Assembly: GCA_902984215.1 (NCBI GenBank)
Contig: CADWAF010005651.1
Coordinates: 1 to 10,607 of the forward strand
DNA length: 10,607 nucleotides
Origin: Willaertia magna
Lineage: Eukaryota; Heterolobosea; Eutetramitea; Acrasida; Naegleriidae
Direction: 5' to 3'
Numbering within the stretch: position 1 is the first letter of the stretch; every line of letters begins with the position of its first letter. Both the position numbers and the translations under genes were made by a program. Shown one piece after another: positions 1 to 6,966 of this stretch. The notes under the pieces are model-generated. The model was given only the letters and a program-made list of their open reading frames with translations, did no database searches and was not told where the DNA came from.

Positions 1-33
1 TCAAATCCCACCCTGACCAGTAAAATTTAGTTT

Positions 34-82
34 TTTTTGGAATTGCCGCTCACTTAAACGTTTTTGGAATTGCCACTCACTT
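34..82. repeat. Direct repeat, two 22-base copies 27 bases apart
   Basis: Positions 34-55 and 61-82 carry the same 22 bases (TTTTTGGAATTGCC, then G or A, then CTCACTT) with one mismatch, separated by AAACG. The second copy runs straight into the cyclase-like relic to its right. The repeat has no counterpart at the matching place in the fuller copy near 8858, where only the CACTT end aligns. It may mark the breakpoint at which the relic was joined to foreign sequence. Confidence 0.7.
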
Positions 83-390
83 CGTTTGTACCTAAATTCC
101 TACACGCTACAGTTTCCGTACAATTCACATTTAATGGAAGTGTAGCTGTTAAGTGCATGATTATCTATAGGAATAAAACCATTTTCAAAAGTGCCTTTTC
201 CAGGTTTTGCTAATTGTTGGATGGCTGGAAAAATTTTTGCAATTTAAAACTTGAATTCATTCTGGAAGAGGCTGCAGCATTACTTAAAGAATGTAATGAA
301 GAAGATACATTATAAATCAAAACAGCTGCTCCACTATCCTTTAAACGTTTTTCACTATTGTTGTTATTATTGTTAATTGACTATTTTTGA
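76..390 (-). pseudogene. Internally deleted copy of the cyclase-like receptor gene
   Basis: Read on the minus strand, this stretch aligns with the gene at 8858-9425, in the same order but with five or more gaps. Kept pieces encode a Ser-rich linker (KDSGAAVLIYN, then SLHSLSNAAASSRMNSS), the AIQQLAKPGKG helix, a short GFIPIDNHA piece and, in another frame, LNVNC...NLGTNEV. Relative to the fuller copy it lacks 9 bases at 119/120, about 87 near 150, 24 at 175/176, 9 near 195 and about 150 near 230. The 9- and 24-base gaps keep frame; the larger ones break it, so no cyclase fold can be made. It retains 10 bases (330-339) that the right copy has lost. It lies just downstream of the ankyrin gene on the same strand and is surely non-functional as a protein gene. 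Confidence 0.8.
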
Positions 391-486
391 CACCATTTTT
401 ATTTTCGTACTGCATTTTTTTTCACAAGGGGTGTTTTTACAAAAAAGAAAAACCAAAATTTTCGTAAACAGTTGTAAATGGTTTAA

Positions 487-492
487 TTTATT
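487..492 (-). terminator. Possible poly(A) signal of the ankyrin gene
   Basis: AATAAA on the minus strand, starting two bases after the TAA stop of the ankyrin-repeat gene. The position is close for a poly(A) signal, and the motif is common by chance at this AT content, so this is only a candidate. Confidence 0.25.
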
Positions 493-493
493 A

Positions 494-3400
494 TTAATTA
501 CAGAATAAATTGTTAAATAACATTTCATATAATTGTTTTATATCATTATCAATACTGTCTAGGCCAACACCTTTATTCATTAATTTAAATACTAATTGTT
601 TACGTCTATTTTTTAAAGCATAAAGTAAAGCATCTTTTTTAAATTCAGTATTAACGCTTTCGTTAATAAAAAGCATTGCTTCATCATCCCATCCTCTTTC
701 TATACATAATTTTACAATTTCATTTTCATTTCCATGAACGTATTGCAAAAGTAAATTTAATACTTCCTTACTATCAATAAAATCATAAATATTTTTCTCG
801 TTAACTGTTAAATTAATATCACAATTTTTCACTAATAAATATTTTATCATTTCGATATTATTTTGTTCAATTAAATCGAAAATTAAAGGTCTGTCACTTA
901 AAACTTCCATGTTAACAACTTGACTTTCAATAAAACAAATCTTATTCATTATTTCTAAATTATTACATAACATTGCTTTTCTAAAAAGTTCCATTAATAA
1001 TTTTCTATTCATTTTAATAAAATTACTATACTTTGTAATTAAATATGTTGAATTTTCTTCTTCTAAAATATAATGTGTTAATTCTTTTGGAAATAATTTT
1101 TCAATTATTGGAATGTCAAATCCTTCACAATTATTGATTAAAATAACTATTTTATCTTGAGAAAATTCAAGTTTGTGGACATTGTAATTAATTGTAAGTA
1201 AAATTTTGTTATCAACAATTGTAAATTCTAAATCATTCATAGAATACTTTTTTACATATTGCTTTAAAGCAGTATTATCATTATTTTCTATTATTTCTTT
1301 GTAAATTTTTGATTCATAGATTTTGTCAAAGAATAAAGTTTTTTCTAATAAAGCTTGTTCTTCTATCATAATTTCATAAAATTCAAGTCTTTCTATATTA
1401 AAAGTATTAACAATAGTGTCTTTTAATAAATGCACAAATTTTATAGCTCCATTAAAAATTTTAACTAATTCACTAATAATTAATCTACTTATTTCCAAAT
1501 TATCTAATGATTTGTTTAAATATTCAGTTATATCTCTATCCAATACGATATTACAAATAAAGAAATAAATTAATTTGGTACTTATTTGTGACCAACTATT
1601 TGAATTATCTAAATCATTATGTAATATATCTTTAATTGAAATAACTAATTTTTCAAAAATAGGTGAATCTTCGCTTTCATTTGTTACCTCTTTAATAGAA
1701 AAATATAGCCAGGTTTTTAATCTTGCAAAGTTCCAATTAATTGCCTCTCCTTCAATAATTCTATTTTTCCAAATGTCAATAACCTCAATAATAATTTTCC
1801 TTGGAAAAACATCTAAAGCAGCAACATAATTATTTTCAATTCTATTAAATAACCCTTTATAAGCTTTTGATCTGATATCCAATTTTTCGTCTTCAATTTC
1901 CGTAATATCACATGAAAGAGAATTTCTTTTTTTTGTTTTTTTAGATTCTGTTTTGACTAAATTATTAGTAACCTTCAACTTTTCACCTAAATCAGCAACA
2001 ATTTTTACCACATTCAAAGGTACATCTTTTCCTTGATCCTTTTTACTAAGGAGATTGCCGTATTTTATCTCAAATATTTTCTGAACTGCTTCAAAACTAG
2101 AATGATAAATTAATTTAATGATTTTTGAATGCCCAAATTTAATAGCAGTTTCAAAAGGAGTTAATTGGTATACCTTTGCTTTAAATATTAAATTTGTAAT
2201 GAAGGAACTCTTTTCACTTAAAAGTAGTTGTGACAGCAATTCAGTATTGTTTTTTTGAATTACTGTATGAATGAAAGTGTCAGATTCATCATTGACTAAT
2301 TCTTCGAAACACATATCACTTTTAAAAATTGATAAAACAAATTTAGCATCAGTACTGTGTTGAGCTAAATAATACAGGCTACTTTTCCCTTTTTTGTTTT
2401 TTTTTAATAATAAATCATCGTTTGTGCAATTCTTTAATATAAACGCAATATAATCCTGTTGATTGTATTTACAGGCATAATGCAATAAAGTATTATTTGC
2501 TTTATCCTTTTTGACCTCTCCATTTGTTTCTAAATATGGTTTTACTGTATCTAACGGAAGAAAGAAGTTTATTTCTGCTCCAACTAATAATGGTGTTCTG
2601 TTATCACAATTTAATTCTTCCATGCTTAACTTTTTATCTTTTAGTAAATACTCAATTATTTCTTCTTGTTCGTAAAGAAAAGCAAAATGTAAAATACTAG
2701 ATTTTAAACAATTCTTGTCATTCATGGTTTCTGGAAATTGTTCATAAATATATTTAAATAAATCAAATCGTCCTTTCTCAATAGCGCAAAATATAGGAGT
2801 TTCTTCATTATTTCCTTTGGCACGCAACAAATTATGATCTAAACTAAGTATTAACTTAAACATTGAGACATTACCACTCATTGCACTATAGTGCAATAAA
2901 GAGTAACCATCAATGTTATTCAACGAGATATTTGTATTTTGTCTTAAATAATCAAAAATAGGAATATTTCCAGATTTAACAGCTGCCACTAAGACGTTAT
3001 TTAAATTTTGTTGCTTATGTATATCATAAAAAGTTTTGAACAAGTCAAGATTTTCTTCTTTTTTACAAAGAAGTTCACAAGCTTTTGTACTGATAATGTT
3101 TTTAAACTCATTTAAATACTTATTGATAAGTACAAAATTTTCATGTAGAATAGCGTATTCGAGTACGTTATAATGTACTATTTGTCCTTCACTATTTTCT
3201 TCAGTGTTTACATCAGTAAGTGATAATCTTTTAGTGTTGTATAAATAATCAAAAATCTTAAAGGTTTCATTACTAGAATTTAAACAGCAAGAAAATAACA
3301 AATTTTCATTTCTTTCATTCTTTTCATTAAAAATACTACTGTCATTAAATTCCATAAAAAATATAAACATATCCCAATTAGCAGTTTCTACTATATTGAA

Positions 3401-4453
3401 TAATGCTTGTTTGAGTGAGTCGTTATTTGAATTTTCTTTTAACAAATATAGTATTGTTAAATTATTGTAAATTGGTTGGTTAAAATTTAAATCTGTAACA
3501 CTTTTGCTGATAGATTTGAAGATATCGTGTCTACCTTTTTTGAGTGCGAAGGTTATTGCAGCATCCTTGTTTATTTCAAATCTATTGTCACTAATAATAG
3601 ATTTTACTAATTCTAAATTACTGCTTTCAAAAACATATTTTAGTAACATTTCAGAATCTAAAATATAAAAATTGTTGATTAAATAAAAAACCATTTCTTG
3701 ATTTCCTTCTTGGCATCCCATTTTTAAAACTGTTTGTAAATTGAATGGCAAATGAATTTCGGTTAATAAATATTTAAAAATATCCATCCTATTATATTTT
3801 GTAATATTGGTAACAATTTCTAATTCATGTGTTTCAAATATTTTAAATAGTTTACATCTATCATACTTCAAAATTCGCTCAATTTGGTTAAATTTAATAA
3901 ATGAAATAAAAACATCTTTATAATAATTTTGTTCTAACTTTGACGATGATTTTAAGTTTCCTCCAATAATCAAGATATCAGATGTTATAAAATTTTCTCC
4001 TTTAATAATAAAATCGCAAGTAAAGTCCTCTACAAGACAGTTTTTAAAGTGTTTATCGATTGTAGGTGTTGAATCAATAGGTAATCTCTTTTCTTTACAA
4101 AAGTTCAGTAAATAGTTAACACTAATAAGAGGCAACAATGGTAAATAACTAAAACCATCTTTTAAATAAGCATAATCCAATTCATTACTACTATTGTTGT
4201 CTGAAAAAAACCTTATAAACTGCTCTACAATTTCAGTTTTGTTACTTTTAATCGCATATACAAAGAAAGTATCACCATTACCAGTATTTTTGTTCATCTT
4301 AATCATTTCTGGTAAATGTTCTAATACATTTTGATTACCATCAATTAAGCTTTTAAAATAATTATTTTTATCTTCCCTCTCTTCATAAGCCTGTTGAATT
4401 TTAAGCTCTATAGGTCTCTGATCTATAGTTTTATCACTTTCCGAGCATAACAT
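494..4453 (-). CDS. Large ankyrin-repeat protein, 1319 residues
   Basis: An uninterrupted single-exon frame from ATG at 4453 to TAA at 494, by far the longest in the window. The clearest ankyrin units lie at residues ~515-800: DGYSLLHYSAMSGNVSMFKL (515-534), ETPIFCAIEKGRFDLFKYI (551-569), SSILHFAFLYEQEEIIEYLL (585-604), NTLLHYACKYNQQDYIAFIL (654-673), TPFETAIKFGHSKIIKLI (765-782). Weaker helix-turn-helix units fill much of residues 55-500, and a last group lies at ~1150-1320 (for example RPLIFDLIEQNNIEMIKYLL). A basic, nuclear-signal-like stretch ESKKTKKRNS (836-845) introduces a non-ankyrin helical region at ~850-1100. There is no signal peptide or clear membrane span. Ankyrin stacks normally bind other proteins; the partner is unknown. 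Trp is TGG and the stop is TAA, as in the standard code. No catalytic domain is visible. It is flanked on both sides by relic sequence, so it may be the only active protein gene here. Confidence 0.88.
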   Translation of the reverse strand: MLCSESDKTIDQRPIELKIQQAYEEREDKNNYFKSLIDGNQNVLEHLPEMIKMNKNTGNGDTFFVYAIKSNKTEIVEQFIRFFSDNNSSNELDYAYLKDGFSYLPLLPLISVNYLLNFCKEKRLPIDSTPTIDKHFKNCLVEDFTCDFIIKGENFITSDILIIGGNLKSSSKLEQNYYKDVFISFIKFNQIERILKYDRCKLFKIFETHELEIVTNITKYNRMDIFKYLLTEIHLPFNLQTVLKMGCQEGNQEMVFYLINNFYILDSEMLLKYVFESSNLELVKSIISDNRFEINKDAAITFALKKGRHDIFKSISKSVTDLNFNQPIYNNLTILYLLKENSNNDSLKQALFNIVETANWDMFIFFMEFNDSSIFNEKNERNENLLFSCCLNSSNETFKIFDYLYNTKRLSLTDVNTEENSEGQIVHYNVLEYAILHENFVLINKYLNEFKNIISTKACELLCKKEENLDLFKTFYDIHKQQNLNNVLVAAVKSGNIPIFDYLRQNTNISLNNIDGYSLLHYSAMSGNVSMFKLILSLDHNLLRAKGNNEETPIFCAIEKGRFDLFKYIYEQFPETMNDKNCLKSSILHFAFLYEQEEIIEYLLKDKKLSMEELNCDNRTPLLVGAEINFFLPLDTVKPYLETNGEVKKDKANNTLLHYACKYNQQDYIAFILKNCTNDDLLLKKNKKGKSSLYYLAQHSTDAKFVLSIFKSDMCFEELVNDESDTFIHTVIQKNNTELLSQLLLSEKSSFITNLIFKAKVYQLTPFETAIKFGHSKIIKLIYHSSFEAVQKIFEIKYGNLLSKKDQGKDVPLNVVKIVADLGEKLKVTNNLVKTESKKTKKRNSLSCDITEIEDEKLDIRSKAYKGLFNRIENNYVAALDVFPRKIIIEVIDIWKNRIIEGEAINWNFARLKTWLYFSIKEVTNESEDSPIFEKLVISIKDILHNDLDNSNSWSQISTKLIYFFICNIVLDRDITEYLNKSLDNLEISRLIISELVKIFNGAIKFVHLLKDTIVNTFNIERLEFYEIMIEEQALLEKTLFFDKIYESKIYKEIIENNDNTALKQYVKKYSMNDLEFTIVDNKILLTINYNVHKLEFSQDKIVILINNCEGFDIPIIEKLFPKELTHYILEEENSTYLITKYSNFIKMNRKLLMELFRKAMLCNNLEIMNKICFIESQVVNMEVLSDRPLIFDLIEQNNIEMIKYLLVKNCDINLTVNEKNIYDFIDSKEVLNLLLQYVHGNENEIVKLCIERGWDDEAMLFINESVNTEFKKDALLYALKNRRKQLVFKLMNKGVGLDSIDNDIKQLYEMLFNNLFCN

Positions 4454-4463
4454 ATTTTTTTTG

Positions 4464-4476
4464 TGTGAATTTCACA
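4464..4476. promoter_or_regulatory. 13-base palindrome just upstream of the ankyrin start codon
   Basis: TGTGAATTTCACA is a perfect palindrome around its central base, 11-23 bases before the ATG of the ankyrin gene. It would sit in the 5' untranslated leader or at the transcription start. A role as an operator-like or RNA element is only a guess. In AT-rich DNA a 6-bp-arm palindrome can arise by chance. Confidence 0.3.
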
Positions 4477-4511
4477 AATTCATTTTCTTGTTTTGCTTTT
4501 AAAGTCTTGTT

Positions 4512-4566
4512 GTGCAAAAAATTTTGCCTATTTTTATTAAGGCACACCAATTAAAATTTTTTGCAC
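4512..4566. repeat. Perfect 14-bp inverted repeat upstream of the ankyrin gene
   Basis: GTGCAAAAAATTTT (4512-4525) is exactly complementary to AAAATTTTTTGCAC (4553-4566), with a 27-base loop. Inside the loop, GCCT (4526-4529) can pair with AGGC (4540-4543). The arms contain GTGC/GCAC as well as A/T runs, so this is less trivial than an all-AT repeat. It lies about 60-115 bases upstream of the ankyrin ATG. It could be a cruciform-forming promoter element or the ends of a tiny deleted element; no target-site duplication is obvious. Confidence 0.6.
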
Positions 4567-5267
4567 CAGACTTTCTGTATATTTTTTTTGGCGGTTTGAA
4601 GCATTTTTCTGACCATCAAATAATTAATAAAATTAAATATTTTAGACTTTATTAATTTTATAAAATTTACAATTAATCAATGACTTTATTTATAATTATT
4701 TTAAACAAAAATTTAAGACTCTACTTAAAATCAATAAAAATTTCAAATAAAAAATGTTAAAAAATAGTTAAAAAAGTAATGTGTTAGAAATTTTCAGCAA
4801 CTTTATCTCTTACCAGAATTTAGCATTAGCTATACAAATTTTGGTACATAGAATTTTTTTCTTGCATGCAAAAAAGACATTTTTTCTATTTGCATTTATG
4901 CGAAAAACTGCGAAGTAAAATAATTTCCTGCACTACTATGTCACTTGACAGAAATTTTTTTTCTACTTATTTGGCATTTTTTTTTTGCATTGAAAAATTT
5001 ATAAAACATAACTTGATAGAATTTTGTTCTATTTAACAAAAATAATACAGGCCAAATTTAGTCTTACAGGCTAAATCTGATTGGATAACAATGTAAAATC
5101 ATGTAAAAAATCATATTGTAATAAAAATAAAAGACCAATAATCCTCTTCTATAGTAGTCTCCCGTTTGTAGTCTCTTGCCTAATTTATCTGTATTTGTAA
5201 TTACTTTACAAAAAGTGGACAGTCGATCTTCAAGCTTAAATCTTTTTCTTTTTTTTTTGAAATTTTT
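4567..5267. other. AT-rich intergenic stretch, no gene seen
   Basis: I find no convincing coding region on either strand. Small details are a 10-base palindrome TTGCATGCAA at 4862-4871, a 14-base-spaced direct repeat GTAGTCTC at 5154-5161 and 5168-5175, and a stretch at about 5150-5240 that is less AT-rich than its surroundings. That last stretch lies just 3' of the tRNA-like sequence when read on the minus strand. Confidence 0.6.
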
Positions 5268-5335
5268 GTGATGAGCCAGTATTGAACCTAGAACTATATA
5301 TGTGAGTCCTGTGTCTTGTACTATACGGTCACGGT
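5268..5335 (-). tRNA. Degenerate tRNA-like sequence (pseudo-tRNA or SINE head)
   Basis: On the minus strand the 5' part, CCGTGACCGTATAGT, closely matches the 5' half of eukaryotic tRNA-His as I remember it (CCGTGATCGTATAGT), including an internal A-box-like segment. Downstream, GGTTCAATACT resembles a B box (GGTTCRANYCC) with two differences. Total length is about 66-68 bases, shorter than the usual 72-76, with the D-loop GGTTAG missing. The anticodon and T stems pair poorly, and only four acceptor pairs (GTGA with TCAC) form. I therefore read it as a dead tRNA copy or the tRNA-derived head of a SINE, not a working tRNA. Confidence 0.35.
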
Positions 5336-5540
5336 ATTATTTGATTATTATTTATTTTTCTGCATTGCATTCAATCTAAAAACCAAAAACACGTGTAATT
5401 TTTGAAGGAAAAGAAAGAATTGGTAATTAAATTGAATTTGATTTTTATTTTTTTGTTTTAAATCTCAATTTGGTTGATTTATCTATTAATTTTAAGTTTT
5501 AATCTTACTAATTTAACAAATCTAACATAATCAATTTCTT
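5336..5540. other. Spacer without recognisable genes
   Basis: AT-rich sequence between the tRNA-like element and the transporter relic. No coding frame or repeat of note was seen on either strand. Confidence 0.5.
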
Positions 5541-5544
5541 AAAA

Positions 5545-5700
5545 GAACCTACAAACATCATCAACTTGACCTTTTCTTGATTTTGCTAATTGTTGTACAG
5601 TTTGGAAAATTAATGTTGTGATAGAAACTAATTGGTGGGTGTAACTTTTGTTAATATCATTATTTGTTGTTATAATGGTCAATTCTAAAAGTGGACTTGG
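5545..5700 (-). pseudogene. Fragment of the cyclase-like receptor family fused to the transporter relic
   Basis: The minus-strand frame reads LVSITTLIFQTVQQLAKSRK followed by GQV. This aligns with residues 69-91 of the fuller copy (IVSVMTLIFQTIQQLAKPGK, then GQV), and the DNA at 5561-5633 also aligns. Homology may extend up to about 5690 through IITTNNDIN. After GQV the match stops and the frame ends at a TAA near 5540. The fragment continues without a break, in the same frame, from the transporter-like codons to its right. It is a third, short member of the family, on the same strand as the other two. Confidence 0.7.
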
Positions 5701-5886
5701 ATGAAAATATTTTTCAAAAGCAGTATTTGGATCATTTATAACATTAATAAAGAAATCACTTAGATTAATATGTGGTAGACATTGTAATCTTAAAACATCT
5801 TTAAAATAATTTAATATTTTATCTGTACTTCTTTAATAAACTACTTGTCCTCCTTTACCTAATAAAATTTCATTATGAAACATTTC

Positions 5887-6021
5887 CTATTTTTTTATAT
5901 GTTTGTTTAAATTATATATTTTTTTTTAATTATTTTTTGTAATTATTATTTTGTGTAAAGTATTTTGTTGTAATTATTATTTTTGTGTAAATGTTTGTAA
6001 AAGAAATTTTAAAAAACTTAT
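5887..6021 (-). other. Inferred intron with a damaged donor, 135 bases
   Basis: Homology breaks after HQPRFEIF at 6022 and resumes at EMFHNEILL from 5886, after an ATAG acceptor. The donor position reads ATAAGT where GTAAGT is expected, consistent with a G-to-A change at the first intron base. The body includes a direct repeat TGTAATTATTATTTT(T)GTGTAAA at 5938-5960 and 5969-5991. Confidence 0.55.
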
Positions 6022-6130
6022 AAAAATTTCAAATCTAGGTTGATGAATAACTGCAACTACAGTAATTACACTTTTTGCAATATCTCTTATTGCTTTACAA
6101 ACTTCTTGACTAATAAATGAATCCAATCCA

Positions 6131-6227
6131 CTATCATTATTTACAACAATCATTACAATAAATCATTTACAATAATCATTACAATATTATTACAACAATC
6201 ATTACAAAAATTAAAAAAAAAACTAAC
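6131..6227 (-). other. Inferred intron inside the D-loop codons, 97 bases
   Basis: The donor GTTAGT follows CCTATAAG and the acceptor GATAG precedes TGGATTGG. Joining AG to T makes Ser and restores DEPISGLDS. The body holds three copies of a 16-base unit, ACAA(C/T)AATCATTACAA, at 6143-6158, 6169-6184 and 6192-6207 (plus-strand reading). The exactness of the restored motif is strong support for the splice sites. Confidence 0.65.
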
Positions 6228-6240
6228 CTTATAGGTTCAT

Positions 6241-6300
6241 CTAAAATTGTAAAAAAGTTGTAAAAAATTGTAAAAATTATAAAAAATTATAAACTTACAC
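6241..6300 (-). other. Inferred intron at the transporter's missing exon(s), 60 bases
   Basis: The donor GTGTAAGT follows ATTATGG (IMG) and the acceptor TTTTAG precedes ATGAACCT (DEP). Splicing in phase 1 would join IM to DEPISGLDS in frame. The intron body is a tandem run of TTGTAAAAAA- and TTATAAAAAA-like units (plus-strand reading, 6247-6290). The Walker A to signature region lost from the gene would have lain here. Confidence 0.5.
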
Positions 6301-6687
6301 CCATAATTACAGTTAATTTTCCACCCTCAATTCTTCCAATAACATTATTTAACACTTTCTTTCTACTTCTAGTTTTTAATCTTAACGCTAACTCTTCAAA
6401 TTCAATATCAACTTTAATTGGTTTATAAAACTCAAGACTTGTATTATTATTACCATTTTTAGTAACATTAACATTAATACTTCCATAATTAATATTTATA
6501 ATTTCACTACCAACCGTTCCCGTTATAAACGTTATATTTGTGTCACTTATTAAATTATCTTCAATTAAAATTGTTTGTTCAAATAAAAAATGGTTCAATA
6601 AGGATTGCGATCATTAAATATAATATTTTTCCTGTTTTTTATCCATTTTAACTTTCCAACATTGTTTTATAATTAAATAAATTCTAA

Positions 6688-6882
6688 AAGATTACAATAA
6701 TTAAAGAAACTACAATTAATAAACTGACAAAGTTTTTTGATAAACTTTTACTATTAACTGAACAAATGAAAACTAAAGGACAAAATGTTAAAACGATAAA
6801 ACCAGCTAGAAGTAGAATGAACATACTGTTTGAACAGTATTGTGTATATCTACATTCTACAATTTCTTTTGGACTTAAATAA
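6688..6882 (+). CDS. Unassigned short coding-like frame, possibly an exon
   Basis: An open frame of 64 codons runs from just after a TAA at 6685 to a TAA at 6880. The first ATG is at 6766, leaving 38 residues (MKTKGQNVKTIKPARSRMNI, then LFEQYCVYLHSTISFGLK). Upstream codons read INKLTKFFDKLLLLTEQ. Base use is richer in G and C than the flanks and the residue mix looks protein-like, but I recognise no family. It may be an exon remnant of a larger plus-strand gene or a chance frame. A nested inverted repeat lies inside it. Confidence 0.25.
   Translation, partial: KITIIKETTINKLTKFFDKLLLLTEQMKTKGQNVKTIKPARSRMNILFEQYCVYLHSTISFGLK
6812..6860. repeat. Nested inverted repeat (8 + 8 bp)
   Basis: GTAGAATG (6812-6819) pairs with CATTCTAC (6853-6860). 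Inside it, ATACTGTT (6823-6830) pairs with AACAGTAT (6833-6840) around a two-base centre. Unpaired bulges of 3 and 12 bases separate the inner and outer stems. It could form a hairpin in RNA or a cruciform in DNA. Confidence 0.5.
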
Positions 6883-6966
6883 TAAAACTTTGCAAGACAT
6901 ACATGCTATTATAATTAAAATTAAATATTATTAAATAATTATTATAAATATTTAAAATTTTGTAAA

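Larger units (their letters stand above)
5700..6660 (-). pseudogene. Relic of an ABCG (WHITE-type) ABC transporter
   Basis: Segments in order on the minus strand: IEFEELALRLKTRSRKKVLN followed by NVIGRIEGGKLTVIMG (6598-6301), the usual ABCG approach to Walker A; a 13-base exon (6240-6228) that, spliced to 6130, encodes DEPISGLDS (Walker B end and D-loop; family norm DEPTSGLDS); then FISQEVCKAIRDIAKSVITV and AVIHQPRFEIF (H-loop His); then EMFHNEILLGKGGQVVY (5886-5836), a TAA at 5835-5833, and DKILNYFKDVLRLQCLPHIN followed by LSDFFINVI. The P-loop GPSGAGKTT, the Q-loop and the signature motif are missing, as are the membrane helices. In-frame stops lie upstream of 6598 (TAA TGA near 6617), and no ATG opens the frame. 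Intact relatives pump lipids or drugs across membranes; this copy cannot bind ATP. Confidence 0.8.

Noticed and set aside
1575..1829. 84-residue plus-strand open frame inside the ankyrin gene
   Set aside because: It is antisense to an intact long gene, resembles no known protein, and is explained by the codon bias of the minus-strand gene.
5268..5335. Functional tRNA gene
   Set aside because: The D-loop is shortened, the anticodon and T stems do not pair well, and only four acceptor pairs form.
6130..6210. CRISPR-like array of 16-base units
   Set aside because: Units are irregular, AT-only in style, and lie inside an inferred intron of a eukaryotic gene relic. Spacers are too short and repetitive.
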